From: Candidatus Nitrosopumilus sp.
Lineage (GTDB): Archaea > Thermoproteota > Nitrososphaeria > Nitrososphaerales > Nitrosopumilaceae
DNA: 17,753 nucleotides
Assembly: GCA_029861085.1 (NCBI GenBank)
Contig: JAOUAE010000015.1
Location: forward strand, 1-17,753
Direction of reading: 5' to 3'
Positions within the stretch are counted from its first letter, which is position 1. Each line of letters begins with the position of its first letter. The notes under the pieces were generated by a model, which did no database searches, was not told the origin of the DNA, and was given only the letters and a program-made list of their open reading frames with translations. Shown one piece after another: positions 7,620 through 13,688 of the stretch. The translations under genes and the position numbers were made by a program.

Positions 7620-8579
7620 CTATCCTGTAGAAGGCCTAACATTACTGATGTAGTCTTTTGGTTTGTAACATTTCTTTATCGTAAACCATAATCCAATGAT
7701 TGCAACTGGTACTAGAAACAATAATGTCCATATCGGAAACTCTTCAGGTTCCTCAGTTACTTCAGGTTCCTCAGTTACTTCATGAATGGTTACACAATCA
7801 ACTGAATAACATACATCATTATCAACTGCATAAAATTTTACATAATTTTGAAATGAATCTTCTGCACCTGCATTTGGCAAGAGATTGTTTTGTCTTACTA
7901 GATTTACTTTAATGTCTCCGAATCCTAAAACTGAGTCAATGTAGATATCCTTTGTATCTATAGAAAATTCCTCTACACTTCCGTTTTCAACTATAATTTT
8001 CTCAAAGGTGTGATCCTTTGGCAGATTAATTACTGCATGTAATGACTCAAACTCACTAATGGCAGTTGGCTTTTCTACCTCGTAGGAAATCATTTCATCT
8101 GAATCCAATACGACTGCCTCAACTGTCCTTTCAAGTCCGTTAGGCTCAACTGTAAATATTTGGTTCTCAGTATCAAAGATGTGACCCATGTGCGGATCTG
8201 TTGGTGGGGTCATGCTCATCTCAACTGTGTAAGTTCCTTCTTGGGTCATTTTGTGCTTAAACTCTACTACCTGGGACTCTCCAATTTTCATATCACGGAT
8301 CAAATCAGAATGGAGTTTTATTTTGCCGTCAGGACTAGTCACCAAGGCATTTACTTCCACAGTCCCAAGAGGCATTTCTCCATGATAAACCACAGGAATT
8401 GATATTCTCAAGGTATTCAGATTATTTGAATCCTGAAAGACTGCAATTCCAATAAAATCAAAGTCCCACTCATTGTGTGGAGTTGGATTTTCAGCAAAGG
8501 CTGGGATCATACAAAGTGAGAGAAATGTTATAAAAAATACCAGACTAGGCAGAAAACTCAAATTCCTCAATTCCTGCAA
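7620..8579 (-). CDS. Secreted, membrane-anchored protein with signal peptide and C-terminal TM helix
   Basis: The protein starts with a hydrophobic signal sequence (FLPSLVFFITFLSLCMIPAFA, cleavage likely after residue 29). A large beta-rich extracellular region follows. A Cys pair (C257, C262) precedes a tandem VTEEPE stalk (about 267-280). A transmembrane helix (281-301, WTLLFLVPVAIIGLWFTI) and a short basic cytoplasmic tail (KKCYKPK) close the chain. The stalk is encoded by a perfect 18-bp tandem repeat. The open frame allows TTG starts at 8579, 8570 or 8561; the last gives the cleanest signal peptide. Its 5' end overlaps the zinc-ribbon gene, suggesting translational coupling in one transcript. 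I do not recognise the ectodomain. It may be a cell-surface or virion-associated protein; both are inference. Confidence 0.72.
   Translation of the reverse strand: MQELRNLSFLPSLVFFITFLSLCMIPAFAENPTPHNEWDFDFIGIAVFQDSNNLNTLRISIPVVYHGEMPLGTVEVNALVTSPDGKIKLHSDLIRDMKIGESQVVEFKHKMTQEGTYTVEMSMTPPTDPHMGHIFDTENQIFTVEPNGLERTVEAVVLDSDEMISYEVEKPTAISEFESLHAVINLPKDHTFEKIIVENGSVEEFSIDTKDIYIDSVLGFGDIKVNLVRQNNLLPNAGAEDSFQNYVKFYAVDNDVCYSVDCVTIHEVTEEPEVTEEPEEFPIWTLLFLVPVAIIGLWFTIKKCYKPKDYISNVRPSTG
7743..7778. repeat. 18-bp perfect tandem repeat in a stalk-coding region
   Basis: Two identical 18-bp units (7743-7760 and 7761-7778) lie in the gene for the membrane-anchored protein, just before the TM helix. Each unit encodes one VTEEPE hexapeptide. 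In-frame repeats of this kind can change copy number and thereby stalk length. Confidence 0.9.
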
Positions 8580-8787
8580 AGGTTTCTTCTATTGCGGTAT
8601 CATATCCTGACATATCATCACCAATATAGGAATACCAGTTTTTTGCAAAATTAGCTGCATTTTGTACATACTGAATAATTCCAACCTGTGTACCACAAAA
8701 GCAGACTCCTAGTTTGAAAGGAATTACACCTTGTCCACAGCATGGACATGTCTTCCAAGTTGTTGCTTCCTGCGTTTCTTCGTTCAT
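8545..8787 (-). CDS. Small zinc-ribbon-like protein, 80 residues
   Basis: The N-terminal third holds two Cys pairs, C14-x2-C17 (with C16 between) and C29-x-C31 followed by Gly, in the sequence WKTCPCCGQG ... GVCFCG. This is a treble-clef or zinc-ribbon-like arrangement. The rest is an acidic, aromatic helical segment (VQNAANFAKNWYSYIGDD and IEETFAGIEEFEFSA). It starts at an ATG placed about 25 nt after a TATTTA box preceded by two GTTAAC sites. Its last 35 nt overlap the possible start of the membrane-anchored protein gene, so the two probably form an operon. No named family is recognised. A regulatory or adaptor role is possible but unproven. Confidence 0.62.
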   Translation of the reverse strand: MNEETQEATTWKTCPCCGQGVIPFKLGVCFCGTQVGIIQYVQNAANFAKNWYSYIGDDMSGYDTAIEETFAGIEEFEFSA

Positions 8788-8837
8788 GATAAAACTAAAC
8801 AGATATGGTATTTACGCTTCCTGTTAACATTGTTAAC
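8787..8837 (-). promoter_or_regulatory. Promoter with two GTTAAC operator-like sites
   Basis: GTTAAC occurs at 8832-8837 and 8823-8828 (9-bp step). An 8-nt gap and the TATA-like box (rc of TATTTA, 8809-8814) follow, centred about 25 nt before the ATG at 8787. Box, gap and repeat period all match the promoter at 6898-6958, while the bases between are different, so the motif rather than a recent duplication is conserved. Confidence 0.7.
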
Positions 8838-8873
8838 AAATGATTACAATTTCTCAGGGGTCAAACGTGATTA

Positions 8874-9036
8874 TTACTTGCTGTATACACCAGCTCGTAT
8901 CTCTTCTAACAGTTCATCTTTTATTGTCTGTTTCATATTCATTAGTTCTTGATTTGTTTTTCTTTCGTGTAACTCAACCTTTCTTGGATGCTGCAGAATC
9001 TTTCTTTGATGCAGATGTTTTTTTCTTTGCTGCCAT
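8874..9036 (-). pseudogene. Frameshifted Lys-rich, coiled-coil small protein
   Basis: An ATG at 9036 reads MAAKKKTSASKKDSAASKKG and stops. One frame over, the sequence continues as VELHERKTNQELMNM and KQTIKDELLEEIRAGVYSK to a stop at 8874-8876. The span is 163 nt, one more than a whole number of codons. A single extra base in the run near the AAGAAAGGTTGAG junction therefore turns a 53-residue protein into two pieces. The predicted product has a basic Ala/Lys/Ser tail and a short helical segment, as in small nucleic-acid-binding proteins of archaea and their viruses. A TATA-like ATATCATAA (rc, 9061-9069) lies about 28 nt upstream. Confidence 0.45.
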
Positions 9037-9245
9037 TATGATATTAACAAAATTACTTGCATATCATAACGGTACATTAACAATTATTGATAAAGTGAAT
9101 ACTTGTCTTGATTGATTAATTAATTTCAAATGCCAAAGGAGTTTGGAGAAAACCCGCCATGGTAAACAAAGATGAGACTCCTCTGACCATTCAGTTACGT
9201 CGTTTTTGTATTTAGGATTAAACTCTAAAAATTAAACTATTTTCT
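9037..9245. other. Noncoding stretch before the micro-ORF group
   Basis: AT-rich sequence without a supported gene. It holds the probable promoter of the Lys-rich gene (minus strand, 9061-9069) and, at its right end, AT-rich boxes (9209-9216 and 9224-9237) that could serve the 44-residue ORF beginning at 9246. An 11-codon frame at 9130 is too short to support. Confidence 0.5.
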
Positions 9246-9380
9246 ATGATCCCACAGTTCCGTATCAAAAGACATCAGGTAATCGTAAATTTCAAATGCT
9301 CTTCCTGTACAACCACACTTCATACTTTCAATGATTTTATCCGTGTATTAAAGGAAAAGTATACTATAATTCACTATTGA
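9246..9380 (+). CDS. Micro-ORF, 44 residues, with a CxxC pair
   Basis: The ATG at 9246 opens a frame reading MIPQFRIKRHQVIVNFKCSS, then CTTTLHTFNDFIRVLKEKY and TIIHY. C18 and C21 with nearby H26 resemble half of a zinc finger. The order beta strand, CxxC, Thr/His, then an amphipathic FIRVLKEKY helix is like that of the 53-residue protein at 13973. AT-rich box-like sequence lies 20-35 nt upstream. Short length keeps confidence low; no family name is offered. Confidence 0.42.
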   Translation: MIPQFRIKRHQVIVNFKCSSCTTTLHTFNDFIRVLKEKYTIIHY

Positions 9381-9420
9381 TTATATCATTCTCAGCTTAA
9401 GAAGTAACACACATCACACA

Positions 9421-9525
9421 GTGACAAACAAAACAATCTTTCTCTTAATAATAGCTGTATCCGCCATTCTTGGGTTTTCATCCCTTGGTCAGCAGGCTTT
9501 TGTAGACAGTGCGAGAAATTCATGA
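9421..9525 (+). CDS. Micro-ORF, 34 residues, signal-peptide-like
   Basis: A GTG at 9421 starts a frame reading VTNKTIFLLIIAVSAILGFS, then SLGQQAFVDSARNS. The charged start, long hydrophobic core and small residues are a textbook signal peptide or single membrane anchor of the type common on thaumarchaeal secreted proteins. It stops after 34 codons, so it is either a tiny membrane peptide or the stump of a longer secreted protein. Its stop overlaps the next ATG (ATGA). A TATA-like TTATATC (9381-9387) lies about 37 nt upstream. Confidence 0.4.
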   Translation: MTNKTIFLLIIAVSAILGFSSLGQQAFVDSARNS

Positions 9526-9593
9526 GGATTCCAACTGTTAGGTGTCCTTGTTGTAAGAGTTCGGTGAGGAACAAGCCTAGGAGTAAAAAGTAA
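9522..9593 (+). CDS. Micro-ORF, 23 residues, CPCC-type
   Basis: It begins in the ATGA overlap with the preceding frame and reads MRIPTVRCPCCKSS, then VRNKPRSKK before a TAA. The C-x2-C core (CPCC) in a strongly basic context is like the first Cys pair of the 80-residue zinc-ribbon protein (TCPCCGQG). It could be a genuine coupled micropeptide or the remains of a larger ribbon protein. Confidence 0.3.
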   Translation: MRIPTVRCPCCKSSVRNKPRSKK

Positions 9594-9822
9594 TTCAATA
9601 CTTTTGACAGTCATTGAGATTAATTTTATATGAAATCAGAAAGGAACTTAATTTCTGTGCCTACAATGAAGAAAGAATCATGATTCTTTCCCCTGGGCCA
9701 CCAGATAAAATCTTGATCACTATGACCTACCTCACAAACCAACAAGCAGAGTTAGAAACATGAACCAATAAAGGAAGTATTTTCCAGTATTTTTATAACA
9801 TATATTTCATTTCAAAGTTTTA
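9594..9822. other. Region with only weak ORFs and the promoter of the phosphoribosyltransferase gene
   Basis: Two very short plus-strand frames occur: 9630-9683 (17 codons, MKSERNLISVPTMKKES) and 9680-9763 (27 codons, MILSPGPPDKILITM onward). They overlap by a stop/start ATGA in the same way as the pair at 9522. Neither can be supported alone. TTTTTATAACA (9790-9800) is a good box A, 23-33 nt ahead of the TTG start at 9823. Confidence 0.35.
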
Positions 9823-10536
9823 TTGGGATCATCAGAATCTACTTCAAACATTGAACAAACATCCTCATCACAGATAGCATTTAATGACCGAGTAAGTGCT
9901 GCACAGATCCTAGCAAATCTTCTTGAAAATATAGTTAAGAAAATAACCGACAACAAAGATGAGGTTTTAGTACTGGGCATTCCTCGAGGAGGAGCAATAG
10001 TTGCAGACATTGTAGCTAGCAAACTTGACTATGATTTTGATGTAGTATTTCCTCGCAAAATGTCGTCTATTGGAAATAAAGTAAATACTATTGGTGCTGT
10101 AATGTCTGATGGAACAACATACTTTGATGAGTCTTTAATAGAATCGTTAAAGATTCCACAGGAATTTATCAAAAAAGAGAAATTCATACAACTTCAAGAG
10201 ATTAGTTTGCGAAAAGATCTTTACAGATCAAATAAATCATCAGAAGATTATGGCATACAAGACAAAGTTGTCATACTAGTAGATGACAGAATTGCAACAG
10301 GGTCTACTGCACTTGCAGCAGCAAGATGGATAAGAAAACAAAACCCCAAACATCTGATAATTACATCACCTGTTTCTCAAATTCATTCAATCAATATCTT
10401 AAAACAAGAAGCAGACACCCTAGTGATTGTTTCTACTCTAACAAATAATGGAGCAGTAGGTCAAGTTTACAAAACAATAGAACAGGAATTAGAAGACCAG
10501 GTAGTTGAGGTCCTAAAGAGAAGAAAATTAATTTAA
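9823..10536 (+). CDS. Phosphoribosyltransferase-domain protein
   Basis: A type I phosphoribosyltransferase fold is clear. It has VLVLGIPRGGAIVADIVA (48-65), DVVFPRKMSSIGN (73-85), GAVMSDGTTYFDE (91-103) and the PRPP-binding loop VVILVDDRIATGSTALAAA (149-167). These features place it in the broad group of predicted phosphoribosyltransferases (ComF/Apt-like) whose substrate is mostly unknown. At 237 residues it is full length. The start is a TTG preceded by an in-frame stop and a well-placed box A, so the message is probably leaderless. The first 20 residues are Ser-rich and unlike the family, so initiation further in cannot be excluded. It is the only plus-strand gene of normal size in this part of the island and looks intact. 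Its stop overlaps by 4 nt that of a minus-strand remnant. Confidence 0.82.
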   Translation: MGSSESTSNIEQTSSSQIAFNDRVSAAQILANLLENIVKKITDNKDEVLVLGIPRGGAIVADIVASKLDYDFDVVFPRKMSSIGNKVNTIGAVMSDGTTYFDESLIESLKIPQEFIKKEKFIQLQEISLRKDLYRSNKSSEDYGIQDKVVILVDDRIATGSTALAAARWIRKQNPKHLIITSPVSQIHSINILKQEADTLVIVSTLTNNGAVGQVYKTIEQELEDQVVEVLKRRKLI

Positions 10537-10715
10537 TATTTCAACTCTTGATTCTCCTCCTCCATCACTTCTTCATCTTCCATAGTGACTTTACCAAAGA
10601 TTGAATCCTTGTCAGTGGTATACGGGTAAGATATTCTTGTTCTACATTAACGTCAGTCTTTTGCAGTTTTAGTTTCGCCTCCTCTTTTGTGTAGATTACG
10701 GTTACTACATGATGT
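10533..10715 (-). pseudogene. Broken coding remnant downstream of the terminase nuclease fragment
   Basis: On the minus strand one frame reads HHVVTVIYTKEEAKLKLQKT, then DVNVEQEYLTRIPLT. From about the same point another frame reads SYPYTTDKDSIFGKVTMEDE, then EVMEEENQELKY to a TAA at 10533. The two pieces would join into one protein with a single indel near 10610-10630. Composition (acidic C-terminus) suggests real but decayed coding sequence. I do not recognise a family. Gene order suggests a virus gene downstream of the terminase. Confidence 0.35.
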
Positions 10716-10722
10716 AGTCATC

Positions 10723-11058
10723 TTAGTTTAGCATCTTTTTTATGCCTGATATTCCTGATGAGAAATTGATTTTTTCAATTCTTGACTTGCCAAATCTTGC
10801 CTCCATGATATCAGTAAAGGTTCGCTCGTTTGTGTAATCAATTACTATTAGTGATGGTGGGAATTTTTGAAATAGTTCTTTGGTGTGAAACTCTATGATT
10901 TTATCAAATGATGTGTGATTCAGTTTGTAGAGGTCTCGCAGCTTGGGTACAGGTTTTGGGATTTCTCTAGTCGGTGAGGGTATCTCATGTATTACAATTC
11001 CACAGAAATCATCTTGTGAAGCTGGGTCTTCTCCACAGATGTATCTAGGCAATGATTG
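10723..11058 (-). pseudogene. Terminase large-subunit nuclease-domain fragment
   Basis: The frame reads PRYICGEDPASQDDFCGIVI near its start, LYKLNHTSFDKIIEFHTKEL in the middle and PPSLIVIDYTNERTFTDI later. An Asp in a strand (GEDPAS) followed about 65 residues on by hydrophobic-IDYTN is the arrangement of the RNase H-like nuclease domain of tailed-virus terminases. The C-terminal third with the last metal-binding Asp is missing: the frame ends KKMLN-stop. The nominal start is a TTG at 11052, but the frame is open slightly further upstream (FLQSLPRY), so the 5' end looks cut. It lies downstream of ATPase-fragment copy 2, with the protease gene between. Function as a nuclease is doubtful. Confidence 0.55.
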
Positions 11059-11112
11059 TAAAAATATCTGAAAGGAAAAGAGAACTAATTAGACCAAAAG
11101 AAACTACTTAGA

Positions 11113-12210
11113 TTAACACAAACCGCGTTTTTGCATTCCTTTGTTACATTTTGGAGTAGAATCACCACCATCAGAAGAACCGCCAGATACAGATTCGTCT
11201 ATGAAGCCAGAATATTTTGAAACCCTGGTGTCACCAGAAAACTCACCAAATGAGCTATCTAATAACTCATTGATATCGGAAGTGGGTCCATCATTTAAAG
11301 TCAAAGTAACTCCATAAGATGTAATTCCGATAATTTTTCCATTGTGAATTGCTGGGCCGCCAGAATCTCCAGAAGCTGAATTAACTTCAGCAGAACCTAA
11401 TCCCAAATTATTATTGTTAAAGAAAAATCCAAATGCATCGCTAGTTGAAAAACCATTATCAAAATCATATTGTAAAACAGAACCTGGAACAAAGTGTGCT
11501 CTTGCCTTTAATCCCAGTGCCTTGAGCATTGTATCTGCAACATCATCGTATTGATTTTGTCCATTTCGTTTATCTCCAAATGGAATAACATCTCCATCGT
11601 TGCCATTTCCAGAACGTCCATAGCCCACTTTTTCAACAACTGCACCTATATCATCTGAACCATCTCTGTCAATTTGATATCTTGTAATATCATCAGTTGC
11701 GGCAGATGCCAATTTCAATACTGCAACATCGTTTCCTTTTAGTATATCGCCATTCCACTTGTTGTGGACTTTGGTTGCAGAGGCATCAATAGGTATTGTT
11801 TGAATGCCATCATCACCTTCAAAGGTCACGGTTCCAGATTGCAAGATATTATTTCCAGAATTATTAGTGACACAATGAGCCGCAGTAAGAACATGTTCTC
11901 CAGTCCATAACATACCACCAGTACACCCAACAGTAAAGTCTGAACGTGTTAGAATCAACAGTCCTGCACCATCAAGGGCTCCACCAGGAGCTGTAAGATA
12001 ATCAGCAGGATCAGCGTATGTTGTGTATAATGGTTGAACTACTGCACGTAAGTTATCTGTTTGAATTATTGTCTGAGCAAATGGATTTGCTTTAATTTTT
12101 GCAATGTCAGGAACGTGATCAGGTAATGCAGAAACGCCAGTAGAAATTCCACTTGTAAGTAAAATAGAAAATAATCCAATAATTATAGAATATTGTAAGA
12201 CACGAGCCAC
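11113..12210 (-). CDS. Secreted trypsin-like serine protease
   Basis: This is a chymotrypsin-fold (S1) peptidase with an N-terminal signal sequence (SIIIGLFSILLTSGISTGVSA, cleavage near residue 28). A propeptide-like segment follows. The catalytic triad is visible as H112 in LTAAHC, D161 in GNDVAVLKL and S283 in SGDSGGPAI. C96 and C113 can form the usual disulfide next to the active-site His. A Gly/Ser/Asp-rich linker (about 342-351) leads to a short tail with C355 and C365. The start is a GTG at 12210. At 365 residues it is complete and apparently intact, unlike its neighbours. It sits between two pieces that look like parts of one terminase gene, which suggests insertion. The substrate is unknown; export points to extracellular or cell-surface proteolysis. 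Confidence 0.9.
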   Translation of the reverse strand: MARVLQYSIIIGLFSILLTSGISTGVSALPDHVPDIAKIKANPFAQTIIQTDNLRAVVQPLYTTYADPADYLTAPGGALDGAGLLILTRSDFTVGCTGGMLWTGEHVLTAAHCVTNNSGNNILQSGTVTFEGDDGIQTIPIDASATKVHNKWNGDILKGNDVAVLKLASAATDDITRYQIDRDGSDDIGAVVEKVGYGRSGNGNDGDVIPFGDKRNGQNQYDDVADTMLKALGLKARAHFVPGSVLQYDFDNGFSTSDAFGFFFNNNNLGLGSAEVNSASGDSGGPAIHNGKIIGITSYGVTLTLNDGPTSDINELLDSSFGEFSGDTRVSKYSGFIDESVSGGSSDGGDSTPKCNKGMQKRGLC

Positions 12211-12309
12211 ACAAATATGCTTTAAAATTACTTATTAACACTTTGGATCAAATTATTTACAAAAATTTTCTGAGGTTTATCCATTAACACATACCATTCA
12301 TTATTTGAA

Positions 12310-12766
12310 TCACATATCCTCCCCATAATTCCAATACTGAAACATCTCTGGCTTGTACCAAGTACTTGCAGAATTGTAAAAGTCACACTCATAATACATC
12401 GGATACATAGGTCCCAATCTTTCCCTTTCTGCATCCAAGAATTCCTGGTTAATCAATCCAGCATCGATTGCCATTAAGGCAGGTATTTCATGAATCTTGA
12501 ATTGTGACATTGAAGAGTTTGCATCTACGTTCTTCTTTAATTTGGACATCTAATAGATCTTGTAGATCATGCCTGATGGCCTGCGTGGTGGCGATTCTAT
12601 TAACATTGTACCATTTGTGTTTGCAAGTCTTGAGAATGCAGCACCAAACACTTCTGCATCATCTATTCTTGAACTAGCTGCAATGTCAGACATGTGAATG
12701 TGTGCGACTTCATTTCGAGACCATATTGATTCAGGATTAGAACCGCCTAAACTGATTATTCTTGTT
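12310..12766 (-). pseudogene. Terminase large-subunit ATPase fragment, copy 2 (amber nonsense)
   Basis: The minus strand from 12766 reads TRIISLGGSNPESIWSRNEV, AHIHMSDIAASSRIDDAEVF, RLANTNGTMLIESPPRRPSG and MIYKIY. It meets a TAG (12550-12552) where copy 1 has a Glu codon. Reading continues in the same frame from the ATG at 12549 as MSKLKKNVDANSSMSQFKIH, LINQEFLDAERERLGPMY and YECDFYNSASTWYKPEMF, ending GEDM-stop. Motif order (Walker B-like MSD, NGTMLIESP, then LGPMYPMYYECDF) fits the ATPase-to-nuclease linker of terminases. The 5' part with Walker A is absent; the sequence instead merges with the 3' end of the stomatin-like gene. The lower half could still be translated as a 79-residue peptide. 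Confidence 0.62.
12313..12766. repeat. Long direct repeat, right copy (454 bp)
   Basis: It matches 7053-7505 collinearly and in the same orientation, with one base more. The right edge of similarity (AACAAGAATAATCAGTTTA on the minus strand) contains the stop codon of the stomatin-like gene. The left edge is at the GEDM codons, just before different stop codons in the two copies. Confidence 0.88.
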
Positions 12767-13682
12767 TGGTCTTTGTTGGAATTATGGCATCATTTGTTTC
12801 ATTTAACACCAATGTTGGAGATACTCCCTTTTCTGTGAGAACTACCTTTGAGTTATTTTCAAGACTGGCCTGGGTCACTTCAAGTTTTTTGAGATCTTTT
12901 GCGTTTCCCACAAAATATTTTTCTGCTGATTCATTTACAAGTTGGATTTGTTTGGCTGTTGCTTCAGCCACCCTTTCAATTGCCTGTGATTTTCCTTCTG
13001 CCTCCAAAATCAGAGCCTGTTTGATTCCTTCTGCTTCCTTAATACTGGCCCTTCTTTCACCATCTGCCTTTGTTTCACGTGCATTGGCAAAATCAATGGC
13101 TGACTGTTTGTCATTTTCAGCCTTGATGACCATGTTCATTGTCTCCTGGACGTCTCCTGGTGGTTCTATCTCTTTGAGTTCCACCCTTACAATGTTGATT
13201 CCCCAGTCTGCTGTCTCTTTCTCCATTGTCTCATATACTTGTTGGTTAAGCTTTCCGCGTTGAGAGTTTACGTCCTTGAAGACATTGTCTCCGATTACAT
13301 TTCTTAAAGTGGTTCTTGCAAGCTGGACTACCTGTAGGGTATAGTTATTAACCTGATATAACGCATTTTTGAGTTCTCCTTCTGAATTCCCTACCTTAAA
13401 GTAAACCTGAGCATCAACTGTACAATTCAAGTTGTCTTTAGTGATTACCTCTTGTCGCATTACATCGACTAGCTGTTCTGTGATGTTCACAGAATACAAC
13501 TTTTGAATTCCTGGAACGATAAAGGTAATCCCGGATGATTGAAATCTTGTATATTTTCCAAGTGTCTCTATTGCAGCTCTATGGGTTGGCCTAATGATTC
13601 GTATTCCTGATAAAATAAATCCTACAATTACAACTCCGACAAATATCTGAGCAATTAATATCCCAAGATCTAATTCTGCCAA
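12756..13682 (-). CDS. Stomatin/SPFH-domain membrane protein
   Basis: An N-terminal transmembrane segment (about 7-26, GILIAQIFVGVVIVGFILSG) precedes an SPFH/band-7 domain. The latter shows IIRPTHRAAIETLGKY (29-44), VVQLARTTLRNVIGD (118-132) and INIVRVELKEIEPP (162-175). A long Ala/Glu-rich coiled coil (about 190-250, ERRASIKEAEGIKQAL) then leads to a less ordered tail. Such proteins form membrane scaffolds or oligomeric rings and often regulate a protease. The start is a TTG with a strong GGAGGT ribosome-binding site 8 nt upstream. The frame of a 43-residue hydrophobic peptide ends at that site. The last codons (KQE-stop) fall inside the terminase-derived repeat, so the native C-terminus may have been replaced. 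Confidence 0.92.
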   Translation of the reverse strand: MAELDLGILIAQIFVGVVIVGFILSGIRIIRPTHRAAIETLGKYTRFQSSGITFIVPGIQKLYSVNITEQLVDVMRQEVITKDNLNCTVDAQVYFKVGNSEGELKNALYQVNNYTLQVVQLARTTLRNVIGDNVFKDVNSQRGKLNQQVYETMEKETADWGINIVRVELKEIEPPGDVQETMNMVIKAENDKQSAIDFANARETKADGERRASIKEAEGIKQALILEAEGKSQAIERVAEATAKQIQLVNESAEKYFVGNAKDLKKLEVTQASLENNSKVVLTEKGVSPTLVLNETNDAIIPTKTKQE

Positions 13683-13688
13683 CTTTTC

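Noticed and set aside
8840..9115. 91-codon plus-strand frame
   Set aside because: It is rich in Phe, Leu and Ser because it is antisense to Lys/Glu-rich sequence of the frameshifted minus-strand gene; no start context.
12228..12434. 68-codon minus-strand frame
   Set aside because: It overlaps ATPase-fragment copy 2 in a different frame, and only the other frame matches copy 1.
12766..13263. 165-codon plus-strand frame antisense to the stomatin gene
   Set aside because: Long only because the coiled-coil region on the other strand lacks stops in this frame; the SPFH gene accounts for the sequence.
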